In this document: positions 1-8,328 of the stretch, one piece after another
Layout of the letters: every line of letters begins with the position of its first letter
Position numbering within the stretch: the stretch's first letter is position 1
Assembly (NCBI RefSeq): GCF_030144325.1
Contig: NZ_CP126308.1
Span: forward strand, 124,001-188,000
DNA length: 64,000 nucleotides
Direction of reading: 5' to 3'
Source of the DNA: Bosea vestrisii
Lineage (GTDB): Bacteria; Pseudomonadota; Alphaproteobacteria; Rhizobiales; Beijerinckiaceae
Notes under the pieces: model-generated
Told to the model about the DNA's origin: nothing
Databases searched by the model: none
What the model saw: the letters and a program-made list of their open reading frames with translations, nothing else
Position numbers and translations under genes: made by a program

Positions 1-73
1 CATCGCGGACGTAGCGAAGGGCCGCGGCCACAACTTGTTCACGATCGGCCGTCGCGGGCGAAAAGCTGGACAT
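1..73 (-). CDS. Partial hypothetical protein (N-terminus only)
   Basis: A reading frame starts with ATG at 73 on the minus strand and stays open to the window edge (24 codons, beginning MSSFSPATADRE). The codons are GC-rich at third positions like real genes here. Too little is visible to name a family. The AT-rich stretch at about 135-200 may carry its promoter. Confidence 0.35.
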   Translation of the reverse strand, partial: MSSFSPATADREQVVAAALRYVRD

Positions 74-374
74 ATTCGGACCTCGACCAGCAAACGATGC
101 AGGCGCAGAAATGAGGCGACGCCCGCGAGATGAATTAGTATTGTAACGTTCGTGAGAAGCGCGCTCTTATTTCATAATAAAAATGCAATATTCTTTCATT
201 TCCAGCTGGCCTTGCGCATGATTGGTAAGCGGTCGGTCGAACCCCTTCACCGACCGCGCTGATGTGTCGTGGTAGCGGCGAGCGTTCGGCTTCAATGCGT
301 CAACCAGAACGCGAGCCACGTGCACGGCGTTGCGCTTCGTCCCATCATGGATTTAGTTCAGTCAGCGACGAAAG

Positions 375-635
375 ATCGGTTTCAGCACCCTTGCACACGG
401 CCGGCAGTATTGGCCCGGCCACGGGGGAGATGCTGCTCGTCGCGCGTCGCGGTACGACGGGCACATCGTGCCGCCTGCCAACTTCCGGCAGGTGCCGTTG
501 TTGTTGCACATCTCCGCGCTGATCGGTCCAGTCGAGCGCGGTCTCCATGGGGACCGGCGTGGCATAGCCGGGTGCGAAGCGCATCAGGCTGCGATCGTCC
601 ATGCGCAGCGGCCGCACGATCTTGCCGGGTTGACA
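375..635 (-). pseudogene. Fragment of FAD-linked oxidase / (Fe-S)-binding protein
   Basis: Pieces of one conserved block of the large GlcD-type FAD-binding plus iron-sulfur oxidoreductases can be read on the minus strand, spread over different frames. PGKIVRPLRMDDRSLMRF and then APGYATPVPMETALDW lie in one frame (about 629-545). AEMCNNNGTCRKLAGG and TMCPSYR follow in a second frame (about 517-449), and TRDEQHLPRGRAN in a third. In intact family members these segments run on without a break, just ahead of the C-terminal Fe-S half. At least two frameshifts and loss of both ends make this a relic. It sits directly behind a relic of an Lrp-type regulator, so the join itself is a deletion scar. 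Confidence 0.6.
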
Positions 636-722
636 CGATTGTCGCCGTGATCGGTCACCCAATTGTCGAGCCGCCCCAGGTCGTGTTTCAGCCCGGCGAG
701 ATCGTCGCCGATATTGGCTTGA

Positions 723-914
723 TGAGCCCGTTTGTTTAATGCGCTGCATGCGGCGCTGGTTGACATCCGCCGAAAGATCGACCGCCTCCGCGATCTTCCG
801 CTGCGACGTCTTGGTGTCTTGCTGCAGGATCCGGATAACTGCCTTGTCTCGCTGGTCCAGATTTCGCGAGCCGTTCGATGATTTCGCGCGAATCCCTAGT
901 CCAAACTGGAGCAA
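723..914 (-). pseudogene. Remnant of an Lrp/AsnC-family regulator (HTH part)
   Basis: The minus-strand translation contains LDQRDKAVIRILQQD followed by KIAEAVDLSADVNQRRMQRI, which matches the winged-helix N-terminus of Lrp/AsnC regulators (an LD..D..IL..LQ.D start, then IA..V.LS....RR..R). Similarity stops after about 48 residues and runs into the FAD-oxidase fragment, so the ligand-binding RAM domain is gone. It diverges from dpaL. An Lrp-type regulator next to an amino-acid catabolic gene is a common arrangement, so it may once have controlled dpaL. The call rests on motif reading only. Confidence 0.5.
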
Positions 915-938
915 AATTGCAGCGAAGTTACTTAATTG

Positions 939-951
939 GAGCGCAACGCTC
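939..951. promoter_or_regulatory. Short dyad upstream of dpaL
   Basis: A 5-bp inverted repeat, GAGCG-CAA-CGCTC, lies 57 bp upstream of the dpaL start. Similar GGAGC/AAGCGCAA half-sites occur around 909 and 957. It may be the old binding site of the decayed Lrp-type regulator. This is an inference from position only. Confidence 0.25.
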
Positions 952-1007
952 GATAAAAGCGCAATATTGTATTTTTGTACCGACTACTGTAGCTGAAGGC
1001 CCGACAC

Positions 1008-2216
1008 ATGCTGATCGCCAATCGCAACCCCGATCACGGCAAGCCTCTCGATCCGGTCGATGCGAAAATGCTGGGACCGTCGGCGGCGTCAGAGGTCGAG
1101 CGATTTCTTCAAAAGCGTGAGGGGCACAAGGCGACGCCGCTGGTTTCCCTGCCGCAGTTGGCCGGTGCGCTTCGCGTCTCTTCGATCCACATGAAGGACG
1201 AGGGTCACCGGCTTGGCCTTGGCAGCTTCAAGGCCTTAGGCGGCGCCTACGCTGTCATTCGACTGATCGTGGAGGAGGCCTCCAAGCAGCTGGGCCGCGA
1301 AATCGACATCGCCGATTTCAATTCGCCGGACGTCCGCAATGTGGCGGCTCAGTTCACCGTGGCTTGTGCGACCGACGGAAATCACGGTCGTTCAGTCGCT
1401 CAGGGCGCGCAGTTGATAGGTGCTCGCTGCGTGATCTTCGTCCACTCCGGCGTCAGCGATGAACGCGTCGCCGCTATCGCTCGCTACGGGGCTCAAATGG
1501 TCCGCGTCGCCGGCAATTACGACGACTCTGTCGCAGAGGCTGCCCGCGTCGCCGAGAAGAATGCCTGGGTCATTGTATCGGACACCTCCTGGCCCGGTTA
1601 CGAACGCATTCCAGGTTTGGTTATGCAGGGCTACACCGCGCTTCTGAGCGAGGCTCTGAAGGCGTTTCCTCAGGTGCCCACGCACGTCTTCGTTCAGGCG
1701 GGCGTAGGGGGCATTGCTGCAGCCGCGGCCGCCTATTTCTCAGAGGTACTGGGTGACAAGCGCCCATACTTCGTTGTCGTCGACCCGTCCAAGGCCGCCT
1801 GTCTGTTCGAGAGCGCCCGCGCTGGTCGTCCGGTCAAGGTCGACCACGGTGAGCCGACCATAATGGCGATGCTGGAATGCTATGAGCCATCGCTCGTGGC
1901 CTGGCGTATCCTTTCGCGCATCGCTGACGCCTTCATGACGGTCGAAGACAGCGAAGCTGTCGATATCATGAAGCGGTTGGCCTACCCGCTCAGCGGCGAC
2001 CCAGCAATAGTCGCCGGCGAAAGCGGCGGCGTTGGCTTGGCTGCCTTGAGCCAGGTTGCTCGTCTCCCGGAACTTCGGAAGCAGATCGGACTGAATGAAC
2101 AGTCCAGGGTTTTCCTGATCAACACCGAAGGAGCTACGGACCCCGTACTCTATGAGGAGATCGTCGGCCGCTCCTCCGATGAAGTATTGGCTGCGAACGC
2201 GAAGGTGGCGGCATGA
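1008..2216 (+). CDS. dpaL: Diaminopropionate ammonia-lyase
   Basis: This 402-residue PLP enzyme (fold type II) is predicted to convert 2,3-diaminopropionate to pyruvate and two ammonia in the cytoplasm. The PLP lysine is K75 in GLGSFKALGGAY. Other family marks are ATDGNHGRSVA, the phosphate loop QAGVGGIAAA, and AGESGGVGLAAL near the C-terminus. Length agrees with the DpaL/YgeX family (about 400). The start is preceded by GAAGG about 8 bases upstream. Its stop overlaps the ATG of a second gene (ATGA), which shows that it headed an operon, but that partner is cut off. A threonine-dehydratase-like enzyme acting on another diamino or hydroxy acid is possible, though the motif set fits DpaL best. 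Confidence 0.85.
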   Translation: MLIANRNPDHGKPLDPVDAKMLGPSAASEVERFLQKREGHKATPLVSLPQLAGALRVSSIHMKDEGHRLGLGSFKALGGAYAVIRLIVEEASKQLGREIDIADFNSPDVRNVAAQFTVACATDGNHGRSVAQGAQLIGARCVIFVHSGVSDERVAAIARYGAQMVRVAGNYDDSVAEAARVAEKNAWVIVSDTSWPGYERIPGLVMQGYTALLSEALKAFPQVPTHVFVQAGVGGIAAAAAAYFSEVLGDKRPYFVVVDPSKAACLFESARAGRPVKVDHGEPTIMAMLECYEPSLVAWRILSRIADAFMTVEDSEAVDIMKRLAYPLSGDPAIVAGESGGVGLAALSQVARLPELRKQIGLNEQSRVFLINTEGATDPVLYEEIVGRSSDEVLAANAKVAA

Positions 2217-2284
2217 CCGATCTTGCCCAATTGAAAGCGGACATTCCTCCGCGCCTTTCAGCGGAGCCCGGCCGGCGGGCGTGA
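2213..2284 (+). pseudogene. Truncated second gene of the dpaL operon
   Basis: An ATG overlapping the dpaL stop opens a frame reading MTDLAQLKADIPPRLSAEPG that ends after 23 residues. Translational overlap with dpaL suggests that the first dozen codons are the true start of a neighbour. In dpaL loci this is often a peptidase- or hydrolase-type enzyme, but the family cannot be read from so few residues. The sequence then runs into a LysR fragment, so the gene was lost at a recombination junction near 2260. Confidence 0.45.
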
Positions 2285-2501
2285 CCTGCACCGGCCTGAT
2301 GGTGCGATCTACGAACGAGACCTCAAACTCCTTCTCCAAACTCCCAAGGATCTGCGAAACGGCCGACTGGGTCATTCCGAGCTGCCGCGCGGCCTCGGTC
2401 AGGCTTCCCGACATCACAACGGCGCGGACGAGCTCCAACTGGCGCAGATCGAAACCGAGCTTCCACAACCGCCGTACCAAGCATTGCGGGCGGGTTCCCA
2501 A
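2270..2501 (-). pseudogene. LysR-family regulator fragment (HTH domain only)
   Basis: The minus-strand translation FDLRQLELVRAVVMSGSL continues into TEAARQLGMTQSAVSQ and VSFVDRTIRPVQVTPAGRA, the complete N-terminal winged helix of a LysR regulator. After the AGRA position the frame runs into the truncated dpaL-operon gene, and the effector-binding domain of about 200 residues is missing. Upstream the fragment abuts the relaxase stop codon. It marks the left junction between the chromosomal dpaL locus and the mobile element. Confidence 0.65.
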
Positions 2502-2510
2502 GCAAGGCTC

Positions 2511-4805
2511 TCATTTCTGTCGCTGTCCCTTGACCGATTGAGATTTCGCACGCTCGGTTTCGGCCTGACCAACGACCTTCTCCTGCTGAGCCTTCAACTT
2601 GGCCAGCGCATCAGTCTGCAGGAGCGCGTTCGGCAAAGGCTGACCAGGCGATTCCGCAAGCATCCGAGCCGCTTCTAACGCCGCGGCAGCTTCACGAGCC
2701 TCACGCGTGGCGGATTGCTGCGTGGCGTTGACAATGGCGCGCTCTGATACCAACTCGCGCTGCGATTGCGGATCCATTCCGCCCCGGCCCTCCTGCCGGC
2801 GTTCGACCTCGATTGCGCGATCCGATAGCCGCTGCGCGTCCGCAGCTTCACGATTCTCTTTCAATCTCACAGCTTCGGCGCGCTCGATCAGCCGGTCTGC
2901 AGAGACGCCGGCCAGTCGCTCGATATCTCCGCGTGACAGCTCCTGAACCCCTCGTTCCTCCATCCGCTGAAAATCCACCCGCATCGCCAGGGTTTCGAGA
3001 TAGCGCGCCGATGTCTCGCGGAATTGGTCCTTTGTCGCCCCATCCAGGAGATCGGTCGTGCGCGCGACCGCGTCATTCATGGCGCGAAGATCCTTCGCCA
3101 TCTGTTCCGATGTGATTGCCACAGGCTTGTCCTCCTTGCCCAACCAATGCTGCACGCGTTTCTCAAGGGAGTGGATGATGCCGCCCAGCGTCTGCGCCAT
3201 TGCCAGGCGTTGGACCATCTCCGACGCAACGGCGCTCAGTGTGTCCTCCTTCAGAACCGCCGACCAGGCCTCCAAGCCCTCGCCGACAGCCCGGCGGTCC
3301 GCGTCGCTCAGCGGCAGCCTGATCGGATTTTCGCGAGCCGTCGCAATGCGCTGACGCGCCTTCTCGATAAGTCCATGATTGATGGGGTCCCGCGCATAGG
3401 CGCGATCGAGGGCTTCACGCGCCGGGCGCGGGCGCTCGGCCACATCGACGATCGCCTTGTCCCTGGCGCCATAGCTCTGTGACGAAGCCCGCTCCACTGC
3501 CGAGGTCGCGACGATCTTGAGACCCTGGGCGCGCGCATGCTGCGCATAGACCTCACGCCAGGTCCGAAAATCGTCCCTGTTCGGATGGATCTTCTGGCCG
3601 TTCTCGTTCTTCACAGTGATGACGGCGTGAGCGTGAATATGCCCCTCGGCCTCCTTGTCGGTATGGATGCCGAACATGAATTTATGGTCGGCGAAGCGGT
3701 CATGCAGGAACTCCCGCACCGCGTTGGTCAACGCCGCGACATCGGTACCCGCCTTGGCCGAAATCATCAGATGCATCGTGTCGCGCGGCGACTGCGATCG
3801 CAGGGACGGCGCCCAATCCCGCGCGGCCTCGCGTGCACCTGACTTATCAGCAACTGACTGACCACGGTCGTCGGTCAACGCACCGTATTTTGCGATGTGC
3901 TGCCTGAGCTGGAAGGCAACCCCGTCACGCCCATGCCGCGATGCACCGGGTTCGACGCTCATGGCATGTTGAGGGTGACCGGTCGCGGCTTCGATCCGAG
4001 CCTTGATGGCAGCCTCCGATCTGGCATCGAGGCGCTTCTGGCTAAAGCCATCCTGCTCAGTGCCGATTTGCTCGTCGCGGACTCTGAAGCGCTCCTTGGC
4101 AGCGCCCGCCATCGCAACCACCATCCTGGCCTCTAATTCCCCGTCCGATGTCAGCTCGAGCCGAAAAGCGTGTCGGTGGCCGGCGAAGCCTGAGGCGATT
4201 GCGCGCTCACAGGTTTCCCTCCCAGCAGGCGTATCGCGCACGCCATGCAGTTTCAGCCTGACCGCGACGACATCCTGGCTCTCCTTCCTGGTCTCGAAGG
4301 ATTTGGACCACTGCTTGATTTCATCGGCCACCGCTTCACGATCGGCTAGAATGCGCCCGTCATGGGTTTCAAGCGCGACGTCGTCGCGCTGGACATATTG
4401 CCCGGTTGCGGTCGCGCGCGGGGCCCCATGGGCGAAGGAGATGACCTTCACCACGGCCGGCTGATACCCCGCCGCCAGGCGACGCGCTCGACTGAGCGCA
4501 CCGCCCTCTATCCGAGCCGGCGGCGCCTGCCGAGCCGGTGACGCGCCGCCGCCGCCCTTCGCCCTAACGCTATCGAGGCGGCGTTCACGCTCGGCATCGC
4601 GCCCTCCCGTGATAGTGACGCCGCGCAGGATGGCGCGCGCACCCATCATCGCTGCCCCCGGCGTCCGGCCAAAATCCTGGCCGCGTTCACTCGCCTGCGC
4701 CGATATCAGAGCCGACCGGCGCCGTTGCGCCTGGCCATGGGCAACAGCCTCACGGGCCCCGCGAAAGATTTCCGTCCATCGCTCGATCACCACCGCTTGG
4801 CTCAT
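2511..4805 (-). CDS. Relaxase / mobilization nuclease (VirD2/MobP type)
   Basis: This 764-residue protein is predicted to nick the transfer origin and pilot single-stranded DNA during conjugation. The relaxase domain spans roughly residues 115-430. Y137 in TGQYVQRDD is a candidate nucleophile, and the metal-binding histidine triad is EGHIHAHAVI (H389, H391, H393), preceded by MHLMISAKAG. The remaining C-terminal part is charged and helical, with long Glu/Arg/Ala-rich stretches, and probably contacts the coupling protein or relaxosome partners. Its start codon overlaps the stop of the upstream mobC-like gene (ATGA), so the two are co-translated. No type IV secretion genes are present, so transfer would need a helper system. 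The exact MOB subfamily is not certain. Confidence 0.8.
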   Translation of the reverse strand: MSQAVVIERWTEIFRGAREAVAHGQAQRRRSALISAQASERGQDFGRTPGAAMMGARAILRGVTITGGRDAERERRLDSVRAKGGGGASPARQAPPARIEGGALSRARRLAAGYQPAVVKVISFAHGAPRATATGQYVQRDDVALETHDGRILADREAVADEIKQWSKSFETRKESQDVVAVRLKLHGVRDTPAGRETCERAIASGFAGHRHAFRLELTSDGELEARMVVAMAGAAKERFRVRDEQIGTEQDGFSQKRLDARSEAAIKARIEAATGHPQHAMSVEPGASRHGRDGVAFQLRQHIAKYGALTDDRGQSVADKSGAREAARDWAPSLRSQSPRDTMHLMISAKAGTDVAALTNAVREFLHDRFADHKFMFGIHTDKEAEGHIHAHAVITVKNENGQKIHPNRDDFRTWREVYAQHARAQGLKIVATSAVERASSQSYGARDKAIVDVAERPRPAREALDRAYARDPINHGLIEKARQRIATARENPIRLPLSDADRRAVGEGLEAWSAVLKEDTLSAVASEMVQRLAMAQTLGGIIHSLEKRVQHWLGKEDKPVAITSEQMAKDLRAMNDAVARTTDLLDGATKDQFRETSARYLETLAMRVDFQRMEERGVQELSRGDIERLAGVSADRLIERAEAVRLKENREAADAQRLSDRAIEVERRQEGRGGMDPQSQRELVSERAIVNATQQSATREAREAAAALEAARMLAESPGQPLPNALLQTDALAKLKAQQEKVVGQAETERAKSQSVKGQRQK

Positions 4806-5233
4806 GTTGCGGCGCCTTCCATTTCGGCCGCCTCGGCGGCAGACAGCCGCGCAACCCCTCTAAGTCGCGCGCCATGTGTCACCGTGATCTCGGTCAACTC
4901 GTCGTCGATGGCAGCGATCGCGCCGTGGAGCTCGCTCCAGACCTGCTCTGCCGCCGCGAGTTCGGCTCCTCTGCCCTGTCGCATCATCCTCAGCATCTGT
5001 GCCAGAGTGCGGCCAACCTGCCGGACCTCTGCCGCCAGGGCGACGACAGCTTCCATGTTTCCCGCCGACAGTGCCGGTCCGGCCTGAACGGATGCTCGGA
5101 TCAGGCGACGCACGACCTCCGCTTTCGGCAAGCCGAACGACGCCACTGCCTCTTCCAGGCATGCCGCGTCATCGTCGGACAATTCCGTGCGAAGCCGGGG
5201 CTTTTTCCGCGGACCGCAATTCGCTCGAGCCAT
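4802..5233 (-). CDS. MobC-like plasmid mobilization accessory protein
   Basis: This is a 143-residue basic protein. Near its N-terminus is a ribbon-helix-helix-like segment (LRTELSDDDAACLEEAVAS followed by LPKAEVVRRLIRASV), then a helical region containing EVRQVGRTLAQMLRMM, the pattern of relaxosome proteins that bind the transfer origin beside a relaxase. The ATG at 5233 (MARANCG) was chosen because upstream residues look like a non-coding extension. The gene ends in an ATGA overlap with the relaxase. A promoter with TTGACA at 5366-5361 and a dyad operator at 5372-5390 lies upstream. Function is inferred from position and the RHH-like pattern. Confidence 0.65.
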   Translation of the reverse strand: MARANCGPRKKPRLRTELSDDDAACLEEAVASFGLPKAEVVRRLIRASVQAGPALSAGNMEAVVALAAEVRQVGRTLAQMLRMMRQGRGAELAAAEQVWSELHGAIAAIDDELTEITVTHGARLRGVARLSAAEAAEMEGAAT

Positions 5234-5371
5234 CGCACCCTCCGCTGCCTTTCCGGCCGCCCTACCGATGCGCTGCTGCCCGCGATCGAGTCGGCAATGC
5301 CGCGCCAGCGAACCGGCTGCGCTCGCAGCTTCCCTTAGTTTGGCCCACAAACCGGTATCTTGTCAACCAAT

Positions 5372-5390
5372 AGTCGGAATACCGACTTAT
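5372..5390 (-). promoter_or_regulatory. Dyad operator A upstream of the mobC-relaxase operon
   Basis: On the minus strand the site reads ATAAGTCGGTATTCCGACT, with perfect 6-bp arms AGTCGG/CCGACT around a 4-bp centre. A TTGACA hexamer follows at 5366-5361 in the direction of mobC. Thirteen of 19 positions match operator B upstream of parA. The shared core is GTCnGTAT, with GACT at the far end. Probably a repressor site that controls transfer genes. Confidence 0.5.
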
Positions 5391-5933
5391 CCTTTCTCTC
5401 TCCTTGTTTCGCGGTTCCGGCGCGCCTCAAGCACGCCCGCCTGCCTGTCGAGCATGGTGCATTCCCGAATGGCCGCTTTGGACGCGACGGCATGACAGCC
5501 GACGATATCCACGCATGCCGGAGTACCGAGATAACGAAGTTCGGCAATCGATCAATCATCGCCTTCGGCACCGGTTCGTTCCGTCGGACGTGCGCTTGGG
5601 CAGCGCATATTTCCGTGAGATCACGATTGTCGAACTGCCGCATCAGCGGGGTAGCGTATTCCGTCATTTTCATGGTCACTCACTGCCACACAACTGCGCC
5701 GCATGACGCCATGAACCCCTCATTGCGGTGTTCCGGCAAAACCGCACCACTTGGCATCGTCAGGGCGTGTGTCTGTCACTGTCGTGCTCGCTTGCTCCAC
5801 AGTTCCAGCAACACGTCGTTGCGCTGATCAGCGATCGCCGCAGGTCACGACCAAGCCATCAACGAAACACGGCGGCGCTTTAATCGACGACCAATCGAGT
5901 TCCAGACCAGGGCACTCCCGCCTTGACAAGATT

Positions 5934-5952
5934 AGTCAATATACTGACCAAT
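5934..5952 (+). promoter_or_regulatory. Dyad operator B upstream of the parA operon
   Basis: The minus-strand reading is ATTGGTCAGTATATTGACT. The half-sites GTCA/TGAC are symmetrical about a 6-bp AT-rich centre. A TTGACA hexamer (5923-5928) immediately precedes it, so a bound protein would cover the -10 region. It shares GTCnGTAT with operators A and C. Confidence 0.5.
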
Positions 5953-5961
5953 GACCAAAAC

Positions 5962-5988
5962 CATGCGTCATCGCGTTGGTGACGCATG
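5962..5988. repeat. Perfect 9-bp inverted repeat before parA
   Basis: CATGCGTCA (5962-5970) and TGACGCATG (5980-5988) form a perfect dyad with a 9-base spacer, 28 bases upstream of the parA start. It could be a partition-type or autoregulatory site for the ParA operon, or an mRNA hairpin in the leader. Confidence 0.5.
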
Positions 5989-6016
5989 CGGTCAGTAGGC
6001 GATCGAGGGCTGAACG

Positions 6017-6703
6017 ATGGCGAGCATTTTCGCGGTGGCGACGCCGAAGGGTGGCAGCGGCAAGACGACGATGTCGATCCTGCTCGCCGGCGAACTCGCG
6101 CAGCAGGGCTATGCGATCGGCCTGGTCGATGCCGATCCGCAGGGCTCGGCTTATCAATGGCATGCCTCGTCGAAAGCGCGCGGCCATGACCCATCCGGCA
6201 TCGACATCGTCCATGCGACAACCGAAGCTGCGGTGCTGAAGCACCTGGCCGAACTCGACGAGCGCGATGCGGTGATCATCGATACACCCGGTTTTGCCGA
6301 CACACGGATCACGGAGACGGCATTCCGGGCTGACCTCGTCATCCTGCCGTGCAAGGTCTCGATGTTCGACGCTTCGCAGATCGTCCGGACGGTCGGCTTT
6401 ATGAAAAAGCGCGCGGCCGAGATGGGTGTTGCGGAGCCGCCTTATCGGGTGGTGATCAACGAATATGACAGCCTCGATCGCAACACTGCGCCGATCCGGG
6501 AGGTGCTGGGATATTTCGACGGCGAGGGCGTCAAACTCTGCCAGAACGCGCTCTATCGCCGGATCACCTACCGCACCATGACCAATGGCCACGGCACGCT
6601 CTATCAGATGAACGACAGGGACGAAGCGGTGCGCAAGGCGCGCTACAACGCCGACCAGGTCGTGCGCGAGCTGCTCGCCGCCAGCCAGGAGACGTCTGCG
6701 TGA
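6017..6703 (+). CDS. ParA/VirC1-like partition or transfer ATPase
   Basis: This 228-residue P-loop ATPase belongs to the MinD/ParA superfamily. It has the deviant Walker A TPKGGSGKTT at residues 9-18, the A' box VDADPQGSAYQW and the Walker B region AVIIDTPGFAD. Short ParA proteins of this size, without an N-terminal HTH, either segregate plasmids or, as VirC1 in Ti plasmids, bring the relaxosome to the cell pole. The downstream overlapping gene resembles VirC2 in size and position, and a relaxase operon is nearby, so the transfer role is attractive. Dyad sites B and 5962-5988 lie just upstream. Confidence 0.75.
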   Translation: MASIFAVATPKGGSGKTTMSILLAGELAQQGYAIGLVDADPQGSAYQWHASSKARGHDPSGIDIVHATTEAAVLKHLAELDERDAVIIDTPGFADTRITETAFRADLVILPCKVSMFDASQIVRTVGFMKKRAAEMGVAEPPYRVVINEYDSLDRNTAPIREVLGYFDGEGVKLCQNALYRRITYRTMTNGHGTLYQMNDRDEAVRKARYNADQVVRELLAASQETSA

Positions 6704-7086
6704 CCGAGACGAAGCGGCGCCTCGCTTTGCCGCGCAAGGCGACGGCCGAAACCGCACCTGTCCCGCGACCAATGGTCGTGACGCCCGATTATGGCGCGGA
6801 GCCGTTGCGGCCATCTGGGACGTTTCCCGCGACGAGCGATGGGGCCGGCGCTCAGATCGTCAGGCAGGTCGGGTCCTCGATGCCACCGCGACAGCGCGAC
6901 CCGTTCGAAGGTTACGGTGACCGCCTGGCCTCGCGACCGCTGGCGTTGCGCTTGCCTCGCCCGATCGATCTCGTCATCCGGCAGATCGCCGCAGAGCGCC
7001 AGGTGCAGCCACTCCGGCTGATCGACCAGGCCGTGCGTGAATTTCTCGAGAGGCTCGCTCGCCTCCCTGATCGCCCCGATGCATGA
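6700..7086 (+). CDS. Small partner of the ParA-like ATPase (VirC2-like candidate)
   Basis: This 128-residue protein begins with GTG overlapping the parA stop. The first 75 residues are rich in Pro, Arg and Ala and probably disordered. The C-terminal 45 residues (LALRLPRPIDLVIRQIAAER, then LRLIDQAVREFLERLARL) have the strand-helix-helix look of a ribbon-helix-helix DNA-binding fold. VirC2, which follows VirC1, has an RHH fold too, as do some ParB-like partners. The function proposed is DNA binding next to the ATPase. The assignment rests on gene order and pattern, not on clear sequence identity. Confidence 0.5.
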   Translation: MTETKRRLALPRKATAETAPVPRPMVVTPDYGAEPLRPSGTFPATSDGAGAQIVRQVGSSMPPRQRDPFEGYGDRLASRPLALRLPRPIDLVIRQIAAERQVQPLRLIDQAVREFLERLARLPDRPDA

Positions 7087-7131
7087 TCGCGCTGACTCAG
7101 CCATCAGCGGAGACACCGTGATGCCTGCGCG

Positions 7132-8328
7132 ATGAGACAGATCGCGATCGAGGGTGAGGTGATCGCGACCGACACTGCGGATTTCCAGACGAGACTCGCC
7201 GATGCTCAGGCTCGTCAAGTCCGGCCCTTGTGTCTGTGTCGCAATCCGGGACTGCCGCTCTATATCGCGCGGGTTGGAAGTCGTCTGACCCTAAAACGCA
7301 TGCCGGGCACAGGTGCGCGGCATGACCCCGCCTGCCCGTCCTATGAGCCGCCCTATGAGCTGTCGGGATTGGGCTCGGTTGCGGGCTCAGCGATCAGCGA
7401 GGATCTGGAAACCGGAAACACCCTGCTCAAGCTCGATTTCAGTCTGACAAAATCGGCCGGCCGTGCGCCGCCGGCTCCAAGCGCGACGCCAGACAAAGGC
7501 GAGGTCCGCAGCGACGGGACCAAGCTGACGCTACGCGCCCTCCTGCACTATCTCTGGGATCAGGCGGGTTTCAATCGGTGGCGGCCAGGCATGGCCGGCA
7601 AACGCAACTGGGCCGTCATCCGAAAGTTCCTGCTCGAGGCAACCGAGGGCAAGACCAGCAAGGGCAAGGCGCTGCCAGATATCCTCTACGTGCCAGAAAT
7701 GTTTCAATCCGAGCGCGAGGCTGAGATCGCCCAGCGCCGTTCGGCCTTCATCGTGCGAGCAACGGCTACAGCCGGCAAGGCCCGTCCGCTTCTCATCGTC
7801 GTCGGCGAGGTCAAAGAGATCGTACCTGCCCGCTCCGGGCATCGTCTGCTGATCAAGCACGCGCCAAAGTTCCCGTTCCTGCTGAACGAGGACATCCACC
7901 GCCGCATGGGGGTGGTATTCGCCAGCGAGCTTTCGCTGTCGAATGCGAGCCCGGAGGCGCATCTCGTCGCGATCGCCACCTTCGGCCTGGATCTGGCCGG
8001 TGTCGCAACGGTCGAGGCGATCGCGCTGATGGCGGTCACAGAGAACTGGATTCCGTTCGAGAGCGTGTCCGAGGCAAACCTGCTCGATGCCCTGACTCGA
8101 CGCAAAGTCAGTTTCCTGAAAGGGCTGCGCTATAATCTTCCGGCGAACCAACCTCTGGCCAGCGTCGTGCTCCACGAGGAGGCTCCGACGCCGCTCGCCA
8201 TGTTTATCGTGCCAAACGAGGCCGATGCGGCCTATCGCCTGGCTCTCGATGCGCTGGTCGCTTCGAGCGACCTGCCGGCCTGGATCTGGTCGCGAGGCGA
8301 CGAGCCGATGCCGGCGCTCCCGGTCTAG
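7132..8328 (+). CDS. DUF1173-family protein
   Basis: This 398-residue protein of unknown function is of a type found on rhizobial and methylobacterial plasmids and integrative elements. It has an N-terminal CLCRNPGLPLYIARVG block and a cysteine- and histidine-containing HDPACPSYEP segment that could bind metal. A central WRPGMAGKRNWAVIRKFLL block and a long alpha/beta C-terminal half follow. It sits downstream of the parA pair on the same strand, 45 bases away, and may share their transcript. No enzymatic motif was identified. Confidence 0.65.
   Translation: MRQIAIEGEVIATDTADFQTRLADAQARQVRPLCLCRNPGLPLYIARVGSRLTLKRMPGTGARHDPACPSYEPPYELSGLGSVAGSAISEDLETGNTLLKLDFSLTKSAGRAPPAPSATPDKGEVRSDGTKLTLRALLHYLWDQAGFNRWRPGMAGKRNWAVIRKFLLEATEGKTSKGKALPDILYVPEMFQSEREAEIAQRRSAFIVRATATAGKARPLLIVVGEVKEIVPARSGHRLLIKHAPKFPFLLNEDIHRRMGVVFASELSLSNASPEAHLVAIATFGLDLAGVATVEAIALMAVTENWIPFESVSEANLLDALTRRKVSFLKGLRYNLPANQPLASVVLHEEAPTPLAMFIVPNEADAAYRLALDALVASSDLPAWIWSRGDEPMPALPV

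Larger units (their letters stand above)
5391..6016. other. Non-coding region between the divergent mobC and parA units
   Basis: No convincing gene was found in about 600 bases. A minus-strand frame (5673 down to 5335, starting MKMTEYATPLMRQF) has plausible codons for its first 50 residues, but it runs through operator A and matches nothing I recognise. As the intergenic region upstream of the relaxosome genes, it is the likeliest place for the transfer origin, although I could not identify a nic site. The right end carries operator B and a long dyad. Confidence 0.4.
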
